From Chryseobacterium antibioticum (GTDB taxonomy: Bacteria; Bacteroidota; Bacteroidia; Flavobacteriales; Weeksellaceae), in assembly GCF_012927325.1 (NCBI RefSeq), contig NZ_JABBGI010000002.1, forward strand, positions 62,001 to 126,000: a stretch of DNA of 64,000 bases, read 5' to 3'. Shown here one piece after another: positions 57,826 through 64,000 of this stretch. The notes beneath the pieces were generated by a model. That model did not search any database. It had not been told where the DNA came from and was given only the letters and a program-made list of their open reading frames with translations. Both the position numbers and the translations under genes were made by a program. Position 1 is the stretch's first letter; each line of letters begins with the position of its first letter.

Positions 57826-59636
57826 ACCGTCGCTACAGAGTTTTTATTCGCAATCTGATACAAAGGATTAGGCAGTGCGCCGTCTTTCTTTGGAATAGCA
57901 AATGCTTTATTTTCACTGTAGCCGTTGTTTTTCAAACGAAGACTGTTGATGTAGAACCTTTTGAAGGTAGGAACATACAGATCATATTTTTCATAACGCT
58001 CATTCAGATGAGGATTATGGTTTTTGTAGTTTTCTATACACTCATGAACAAGCGTCCAGAAGGTCTCTTCCTTAAAATTGGAATGCGTATGCAGAACATT
58101 GGATAAATATCTGAAGAACGCATCAAAAACACCCAAAAGAATAGACAACGGAACATTTTCCTTGTTGGAAGATTGAATCAGTCCGTCTGCCAGATGATCA
58201 GGAAGTTTCTCTCTTGCTTCTGTGGTCAGGACAATATCATCTACAAAATCTTTGATCACAATTCTCCGCGGTACTCCGTTTTTCAATACGACCATAATGT
58301 TTTCTCCGTGAGGCGTTACACAAAGAGAATAGGTATAATAGATGTGAAGGAGCGGTGTAAGATAGGCATCCAGATAATCTTTGATCCATTGCTGAATACT
58401 GATTCCTGCCTGTTCTGCAAAAGCCTGTACCAATGGAATTCCATGTTGATCTACAAAAAGCAGGGAAGCCATGGTAAACATTTCTTCGTCTTCCTGTAAA
58501 TAGTTGGAAGCACTTTCGCGCCATAAAGCCCCAAGAAATTCATTGTATTGATAAGGAACACCGGCAATAGCACTGTATTGAGGATGCAGGTAAGCAATAG
58601 AAGCTTCTTCTCCTAAAAATATGGTTCCTTTTGTTTCAAGATAAGCGTCGCCTTTGATTAATCCTTTTACCCAATATGTTATAGAAGGCGCAATTTTCAT
58701 CTGCTTAGGCGACAGTCCTCTGATGTTTCCTGTACTTAAAATAGAAACAGCCGTTTTCAGATATCTTTTTTCAGGATGAACTGTATTGAACAAAGTCCTG
58801 ATGCTCTGTTGCGGACTGTAGATATCATTTCCTTCTCCTAATAGAATTAAAATACCGGATGCAATATCGCCTGCAAAATGAATTTTCAGTTTATTTTGCC
58901 ACTGCCACGGATGCACGGGAATTAAATTATAATCATCAGGAAACTTTCCGGAATCAATCAGTCTTTGTTGAAAAGCCTGATACAATTCGTCTCCAATTTC
59001 AGAACGGTAAAATCCTTCCTGATCTATATGCTCCAGCGACTGGAACGCTGATCTGTCCTTATGAGCAGCCAGCCATAAGACTTTTAAATCCTCTCCTGCT
59101 TCCGGAGCAAACGTTTCAAGATCGGTAGGAGAAAATCCTAATCTGCTTTTGTTAACGATGACCCACGGATGTCCCGTCATCTGATGTTCTACGGTCTGGT
59201 AATTACTTGATGCCAGTTCTTTTGAAGACATAACGCCTCTGGATAAGATGAGTGCATCGCAGTATAACGTATGCAGCAATTCTTCGGTATATCTCGCCAG
59301 CGTATTGGCATCCAGATCAAATACGGTCTGCATTTCAAGAAAGAACTGTGGAATATTCAGCGCTGAGGTTGGTACGCCATTCTCTATTCTCACGATACTT
59401 TCCGTATCAATGTGCCAGTAATCCATCATCCTTTCCTGTCCGCGGAAAATATATTCTATAGTTGAGATTCCGGTCTCCAGTTTGAAGACCGTAAATCCTT
59501 CTTCGTCCTGAGTAACGGCAACAGGTTTTAACCGTTCTTCATGCATTAACTCCGCAATCGTTTTGGCCATAAGATCTCTGTTGGCCTGTAGCCAGATTTC
59601 CTGGCTGATGGTATTATTTTTTAAGTTGGTGTTCAT
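57822..59636 (-). CDS. IucA/IucC-type siderophore synthetase
   Basis: A 604-residue NIS synthetase that forms amide bonds between a carboxylate such as citrate or succinate and an amine. The family motifs GHPWVIVNKSRLGFSP, PVHPWQWQNKL, SIRTLFN, KTAVSILSTGNIRGLSPKQM and the late HGENIMVVLKNGVPRRIVIKDFVDD are all present. It is one of two NIS synthetases here; this one is the free-standing, C-type partner. It lies 7 bp after the monooxygenase gene. Confidence 0.92.
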   Translation of the reverse strand: MNTNLKNNTISQEIWLQANRDLMAKTIAELMHEERLKPVAVTQDEEGFTVFKLETGISTIEYIFRGQERMMDYWHIDTESIVRIENGVPTSALNIPQFFLEMQTVFDLDANTLARYTEELLHTLYCDALILSRGVMSSKELASSNYQTVEHQMTGHPWVIVNKSRLGFSPTDLETFAPEAGEDLKVLWLAAHKDRSAFQSLEHIDQEGFYRSEIGDELYQAFQQRLIDSGKFPDDYNLIPVHPWQWQNKLKIHFAGDIASGILILLGEGNDIYSPQQSIRTLFNTVHPEKRYLKTAVSILSTGNIRGLSPKQMKIAPSITYWVKGLIKGDAYLETKGTIFLGEEASIAYLHPQYSAIAGVPYQYNEFLGALWRESASNYLQEDEEMFTMASLLFVDQHGIPLVQAFAEQAGISIQQWIKDYLDAYLTPLLHIYYTYSLCVTPHGENIMVVLKNGVPRRIVIKDFVDDIVLTTEAREKLPDHLADGLIQSSNKENVPLSILLGVFDAFFRYLSNVLHTHSNFKEETFWTLVHECIENYKNHNPHLNERYEKYDLYVPTFKRFYINSLRLKNNGYSENKAFAIPKKDGALPNPLYQIANKNSVATV

Positions 59637-59643
59637 TGTTCTG

Positions 59644-60960
59644 TTATATTTTGACAGTTGATACAGCAGCGTGTTTCTCTACATCAAAATCCTGGAAAGC
59701 AATTTTCTTTTCGATTTTATAATGTTCTCTTCCCAAAATGTCATTGATGATATAGGAATTACGGTAGGCCGCCATTCCAAGATCGGTAGAAATGTAGCTG
59801 TGGGTGTGTACTTCTGCGTGAAGCACGTAGATTTCACCGCCATTATGGTCTATCGAATAATTCCTGTTGACCGCAAATAAACCTGTGGAATCTCTTTTAA
59901 TTCTGGACTGAATATTTTTCAGGAAAGTAGGTTCATGATAACGGTATCCTGTTCCTACCACCAGATAATCAGCTTCCTGTTCGTAAGGGACATCCTGCTC
60001 CAATTGGGTGAACTCAAGGGTTAAATTACCAGGATTGCTGTTATCTACTCTATCGAGCTGGCTATTTGGTATGATCGTAAGGTTTGGATCAGCATTATCA
60101 ATATTCAGGTCATAGATGAAATCATAGATCTGGTTGATGAGGTCGTAATTGATTCCTTTAAACTGAGCCTGCTGCTTGCTTAATATTGATTTTCTTGCTG
60201 CTTCATCCCTGCTGTAGAAATAATCCACATAATCAGGAGAAGTCAGTTCAAGCGTCAGTTTTGAATATTCCATAGGGAAGAAACGGTCCGGACGTGAATA
60301 CCAACCCAATTGGGTGTTTTCATCACGGCTTTGCAATAAATCATAGAAAACCTCTGCCGCACTCTGTCCTGAACCGATCACGGCAATTTTTTTACCCTGA
60401 GCTAAAAGTTCTTCCTTACGGTACAGATAAGAGCTTGTATGAAGAATACGAGAATCCTCTTTCGGAATAAACGAAGGAATATGAGGCTGTGTCCCTGTTC
60501 CCAGGATCAGTCTTTCTGTTCTGAAAACCTGTGTTTCCTTAGTCTTGGTATGAACAGTTGTAATTAAATACAATCCGTCTTCATACACAATATCAACCAC
60601 CTGCGTTGAAAAACGGCACTGTGGAAGCTGGCTCACCACCCATTGACAGTAACGGTTATATTCTTTACGCGGAATGAAAAAATCTTCCCTGATAAAGAAT
60701 TTATACAGTCTGTTCGTTTCTTTCAGATAGTTCAGAAGGCTTAAAGGATTCGTAGGATCTGCCATGGATACGCAGTCGCACAGAAAAGGTGTCTGCAGTG
60801 TTACGTGGTCGATCATCAATCCCGGATGCCAGTCGAAACTGTCTCTCTGGTCAAGGAAAAGTGTTTTTAATTCAGAAATCGGATTGGATAAGGCCGCAAG
60901 TCCCAAATTAAAAGGACCAATGCCTATTCCGATCACGTTATATATCGTGTCGTTATTCAT
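59644..60960 (-). CDS. Lysine/ornithine N-monooxygenase (hydroxamate formation)
   Basis: A 438-residue flavin-dependent N-hydroxylase of the SidA/IucD/PvdA group. The FAD site is NVIGIGIGPFNLGLAALS at the N-terminus, the NADPH site IAVIGSGQSAAEVFYDLL in the middle, and the family-specific ATGY-like motif is YLVVGTGYRYHEPTF. DQRDSFDWHPGLMIDHVTLQTPFL is diagnostic. It hydroxylates the amine that becomes the hydroxamate iron ligand. It starts inside the end of the upstream synthetase gene (8-bp overlap). Confidence 0.93.
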   Translation of the reverse strand: MNNDTIYNVIGIGIGPFNLGLAALSNPISELKTLFLDQRDSFDWHPGLMIDHVTLQTPFLCDCVSMADPTNPLSLLNYLKETNRLYKFFIREDFFIPRKEYNRYCQWVVSQLPQCRFSTQVVDIVYEDGLYLITTVHTKTKETQVFRTERLILGTGTQPHIPSFIPKEDSRILHTSSYLYRKEELLAQGKKIAVIGSGQSAAEVFYDLLQSRDENTQLGWYSRPDRFFPMEYSKLTLELTSPDYVDYFYSRDEAARKSILSKQQAQFKGINYDLINQIYDFIYDLNIDNADPNLTIIPNSQLDRVDNSNPGNLTLEFTQLEQDVPYEQEADYLVVGTGYRYHEPTFLKNIQSRIKRDSTGLFAVNRNYSIDHNGGEIYVLHAEVHTHSYISTDLGMAAYRNSYIINDILGREHYKIEKKIAFQDFDVEKHAAVSTVKI

Positions 60961-63379
60961 GTTCAGTGATTTTTACGGTGAATTCTACGTCTTTGTTTTG
61001 TGGGAATTTTTCCCAGTACCATTCTCTGTAGCAGAAATTAAGGTTGGCTTTTTTATGAGGCATTTCAATGACTTTATCTACTTTGAAGCCTACATGAGCT
61101 TTATTCATCATAGAAGCCAGAGAATCTACCGAGCCTTCCCCTACCATTTTTCCAACCTCAGGTTGGGCAAATACATAATCTACCATAGACTGTGTGGAAG
61201 GAGAAACGTATTTCTTCTTCGGATCTGTGGGTGCAATAAATTGGTGGGTTCCATAATCGGTAGGCAGTACATCGTAGTAATCGCCCACAATATCTCTGCA
61301 TGGCCAGTATACCTCAATATTACATGTAGGTTCTCCATTGCTTAAGACAATGTAGCTGTGTGCTTCATCACCCGGCAGCATTAAACGGTAATAGGTTTCC
61401 AGCTCGTCAATCGGCCAGTTCATTTGCCAGATTTTGATCGCATGTTCACGGTTAAACCACTCATGAAGCATTTCAAGATCATTATCAAGGTCAACAGGTC
61501 TCATCGTAACCGTGACATCATCTTTCTGGAAATAACGCTTGAAGAAAGCTTCTTTTCCTTTTGGATGGATCAGCTGATCTGAGAAATAATGATAATGAAG
61601 AAGATTCGGAACTTTAGCGTAAGAAATGGCTGCAGCGCTTGTAATTCCGTCAATTTCATTGGCAACGGCCTTAAAATTGGTTTTTGTGCCCCAATGACGG
61701 TTTTTAAGTGCATAACGGGTGAAATCTGAAGGCATTTCCTGATGAACCTGTTCAAAATGGTTGTGCAGAATATTGATCAGTGTTCTTTCTTTTACCCATT
61801 CTGTTTTCCCTAATGACGCCACAAGTGCTGAAAGATTGCTCACCAGAACATGGTAAGAAATTATGTCTAAAAGACGTTCATCCCTGATGAAAAGATCTTC
61901 AATTTCAGGATACATTTTGGAAAGTTCCGTATACTGTTCTCTTGCGCTTTCTCTTAACAAATATCCCTGTGCATCTCTTACAAAAAGAGTCTTTGGCAGC
62001 AACTGATCATCCAGTTGAATTAAAAGATTCTGTTGGTGTGCTTCAGGAGCCATGCCGTATTGGCTGTATAAATGGTTTAAAGGAGCAATCAGTAAGTGAA
62101 TATATTTTGCAAACCAAATAGTAACCGATTCTTCAGGACTGGTTCCTAATTTTTCAGAAACATCTGTAAAGAATTTTTGGATAAAATTTTGTCTGTCTGC
62201 AGGCTCATCCTGACACAATCTTGCTAAAAGAAGTATTTTATCTTCCGGCTGGAATGGATTTTCACGGATCAGCAGATTAAGGCTTTCAATATTTTTATCC
62301 TGATGATAAACGCCTAATGTTACAGGCTCTAAAAGCAGTTTAAACTGATTGAAATCCTTTTCAAATGCTGCTCCAGCATGTTTTCTCCATAAAGCCGATG
62401 CATAGCCTCTTTTTAAATCTTTCTCCGTGTTGATCCTTATTGATCCTGTTAAAAGTACATTTAACGAAAACTTAGGCATCCATGGGATATTTGGGCTGTA
62501 CATACTTCTGATGGAAGAGGTTGAATAAAATTCTTCCCCAAAAGCTCCGATATGGATTAAAGTACGGTCTTTGATCATTTCCGCTCCTTCTTCGATAGAC
62601 AAAAGATAAGTAGCTTCCCACGGATGACACGGAACCGTATAGAAATCAGAAAGTTTTTCACCTTCTTTAAGATATTTCGCTTCAAGATCTTCCGGTATTG
62701 AAACCATAGTCTTCAGAAATTCGTTGTAAGGTTGCTCCAAAACCGACTGTTCCTGAACACAGCTTTTATGCACCAGAAAATACTCCAGCTGAATTCCTTT
62801 ATTGAATTCCGGGCCATACAGAAGCTGCTCTTCTCTGGAGAATCCCATTCTCGCTTTTGTGAAAGGATGAAGATTGTGTCCCACAGGAAGCTGCTGTTCA
62901 GATTCCAGGAAAGAATACGTTAGATCATCCTGATCCTGTAAACCTTCCTCCATGATCATTTCCAGATTTCTTAAGCTGCTGTGAATTCTTTTGGTAAATA
63001 ATTCAAGCCCTTTTTCACTGAACTGCTCAGAAAGTTCGCGGTATACCAGTTCGGTAAGCTGATCAACATTTGGCTCATAAACCTTCTGATTATTATGATC
63101 AACCACCCATAAAGGCGATCCGTAATTGTGGAAAGCACTTTCAGAACGGTAAGAAACCGGAGCGAATAAAAAGATCTCGCTTTTCTTTAATTCAAATCTG
63201 ATATGCAATGGATATGTACTGTTTTCCAGTGCCTGAGCTGTAAGGACATCGTATTTCGGAACGCCCTGATAGAACTTTCCGTTTCCAAGCTCACGAAGCA
63301 TTCCGTTCAGCAGGATTCTAATCGTGATTTGCTGTGCTTTTTCTGTAAGCTTAGTTGGCTGTACCAAAGTCTTCTCCAT
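60953..63379 (-). CDS. IucA/IucC siderophore synthetase fused to a GNAT acetyltransferase
   Basis: An 808-residue two-domain protein. Residues 1 to about 600 are an NIS synthetase (KARMGFSREEQLLYGPEFNKGIQLEYF, VPCHPWEATYLLSIEE, TSSIRSMYSPNIPWMPKFSLNVLLTGSIRINTEKDLKRGYASALWRKHAGA). Residues about 625-808 are an IucB/AlcB-type GNAT acyltransferase (VTMRPVDLDNDLEMLHEWFNREHAIKIWQMNWP, PTCNIEVYWPCRDIVG, GTHQFIAPTDPKKKYVSPS). The GNAT part would acylate the N-hydroxyamine to the hydroxamate and the synthetase part would couple it. It overlaps the decarboxylase gene by 29 bp and the monooxygenase gene by 8 bp. Confidence 0.92.
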   Translation of the reverse strand: MEKTLVQPTKLTEKAQQITIRILLNGMLRELGNGKFYQGVPKYDVLTAQALENSTYPLHIRFELKKSEIFLFAPVSYRSESAFHNYGSPLWVVDHNNQKVYEPNVDQLTELVYRELSEQFSEKGLELFTKRIHSSLRNLEMIMEEGLQDQDDLTYSFLESEQQLPVGHNLHPFTKARMGFSREEQLLYGPEFNKGIQLEYFLVHKSCVQEQSVLEQPYNEFLKTMVSIPEDLEAKYLKEGEKLSDFYTVPCHPWEATYLLSIEEGAEMIKDRTLIHIGAFGEEFYSTSSIRSMYSPNIPWMPKFSLNVLLTGSIRINTEKDLKRGYASALWRKHAGAAFEKDFNQFKLLLEPVTLGVYHQDKNIESLNLLIRENPFQPEDKILLLARLCQDEPADRQNFIQKFFTDVSEKLGTSPEESVTIWFAKYIHLLIAPLNHLYSQYGMAPEAHQQNLLIQLDDQLLPKTLFVRDAQGYLLRESAREQYTELSKMYPEIEDLFIRDERLLDIISYHVLVSNLSALVASLGKTEWVKERTLINILHNHFEQVHQEMPSDFTRYALKNRHWGTKTNFKAVANEIDGITSAAAISYAKVPNLLHYHYFSDQLIHPKGKEAFFKRYFQKDDVTVTMRPVDLDNDLEMLHEWFNREHAIKIWQMNWPIDELETYYRLMLPGDEAHSYIVLSNGEPTCNIEVYWPCRDIVGDYYDVLPTDYGTHQFIAPTDPKKKYVSPSTQSMVDYVFAQPEVGKMVGEGSVDSLASMMNKAHVGFKVDKVIEMPHKKANLNFCYREWYWEKFPQNKDVEFTVKITEHE

Positions 63380-64000
63380 GCGATTGTATTGTATTTAAAA
63401 TTTGGTGAACATCTTCTGTTGTGGTGATCGGGTTCAGGAAAGTAAACTTCAGGTAGAAATTTCCATCTACTTTAGTACTTGCCACCAGAATTTCCCCGCT
63501 GTAGAAAAGTTTCATTTTGATATGCTGGTTCAAAGCATTCAGGTCTTTAATATCAGATCTTATATAACGGAAAACCAGAACACTCAGATCTGTATCAGAA
63601 AGCAGTTCGAAATGAGAGTTTTCCGTGATCATAGACGCTACATCTTTGGTAAGGTCTATCACCGTGTCTGTATATTCTGCGAGCTGTTCTTTGCCCATCA
63701 TTCTTAAAGTAAACCACAATTTCAGAGCATCGAACCTACGCGTACTCTGGATAATGGATTTGTTGATCTGTGCAGGAATTTCCTCTTCATCCATTTCCGC
63801 AGGATTCAGATAGTCTGCATGGTGTTTCAGGATTCTTAATTCCCTTTTGTTTTTAACGATGAAAGCACTGCTGCTGATTGGCTGGAAGAAAGATTTGTGA
63901 TAATCGATTGTCACTGAATCCGCTCTTTCGATACCATTCAGAAGGTAACGGTACTTTTCGCTTAATAATAAAGCACATCCATAAGCCGCATCTACATGCA
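63351..64000 (-). CDS. PLP-dependent amino-acid decarboxylase, N-terminal part outside the window
   Basis: The frame is open to the right edge of the window, so only about 216 C-terminal residues are visible; ATG 63914 is internal. HVDAAYGCALLLSEKYR and the Schiff-base lysine in VTIDYHKSFFQPISSSAF are the group II (aromatic/diaminobutyrate/lysine) decarboxylase signature. In NIS pathways such an enzyme makes the diamine backbone (cadaverine, putrescine or diaminopropane). The first gene of this operon within the window, it overlaps the IucA-GNAT gene by 29 bp. Confidence 0.9.
   Translation of the reverse strand, partial: HVDAAYGCALLLSEKYRYLLNGIERADSVTIDYHKSFFQPISSSAFIVKNKRELRILKHHADYLNPAEMDEEEIPAQINKSIIQSTRRFDALKLWFTLRMMGKEQLAEYTDTVIDLTKDVASMITENSHFELLSDTDLSVLVFRYIRSDIKDLNALNQHIKMKLFYSGEILVASTKVDGNFYLKFTFLNPITTTEDVHQILNTIQSHGEDFGTAN

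Overview
The window looks like chromosomal DNA of a Flavobacteriia species, most likely Chryseobacterium or a close relative in the Weeksellaceae. The evidence is AT-rich intergenic DNA, Bacteroidota-type promoters (TAnnTTTG), no obvious Shine-Dalgarno sequences, and gene types typical of that group: a Chryseobacterium-style bacteriocin-like leader peptide, MocR regulators, MerC, a CarboxypepD_reg/TonB receptor, an ACR3 arsenic operon and an lmo0937-type peptide. No rRNA, tRNA, CRISPR array, intact transposase or prophage was found.

Layout. 1-1.4 kb: remnants, including a doubly damaged terpene synthase, and an intact glycine-rich bacteriocin-like peptide. 1.7-4.3 kb: arsenic operon arsR-DUF6428-arsC-acr3 with two copies of an operator. 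4.5-7.1 kb: DoxX, an AhpD-like protein and a MocR regulator. 7.1-14 kb: DNA-damage island, with dinB-dnaE2 (translesion polymerases) divergent from an S24/LexA-like repressor, followed by alkB (in-frame amber codon) and convergent xth (two frameshifts). A shared 19-bp palindrome lies upstream of dinB and at the start of the repressor gene. 14-17 kb: small unknown proteins, a YciF-type ferritin-like protein with a histone-H1-like tail, and a 3-methyladenine glycosylase. 17.3-20.2 kb: membrane-anchored patatin plus a membrane partner. 20.2-22.1 kb: alkaline phosphatase and MerC, each preceded by nearly the same palindrome (22 of 23 bases), probably a metal-responsive operator. 22-36.5 kb: metabolic and redox genes, a ClC channel, a lipoprotein with a JAMM-like motif, a 601-aa protein of unknown function, a Crp-type regulator and several gene fragments.

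36.7-44.3 kb: a candidate small RNA, a tandem MVL-type lectin, an AraC/MFS divergent pair, a hydrolase and acetyltransferase, a frameshifted AraC regulator, DUF421, and an MBL hydrolase divergent from HxlR. 44.3-50.6 kb: biotin operon (unknown ferritin-like protein-bioF-bioD-bioB-bioA) divergent from a second MocR regulator. 51.2-64 kb: one tightly packed minus-strand operon for an NRPS-independent (NIS) hydroxamate-type siderophore. It runs PLP decarboxylase, IucA/GNAT fusion, N-monooxygenase, IucC, MATE exporter, ACP, AMP-ligase, TonB receptor, PepSY reductase. The decarboxylase runs off the right edge.

The best candidates for undescribed biology are the di-iron ferritin-like protein heading the biotin operon, the ACP/adenylating-enzyme pair inside the siderophore operon, and the repressor-controlled mutagenesis/repair island. 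Four genes (terpene synthase, alkB, xth, araC) carry single-base lesions, so some disruptions could be sequencing errors rather than decay; raw reads would decide.
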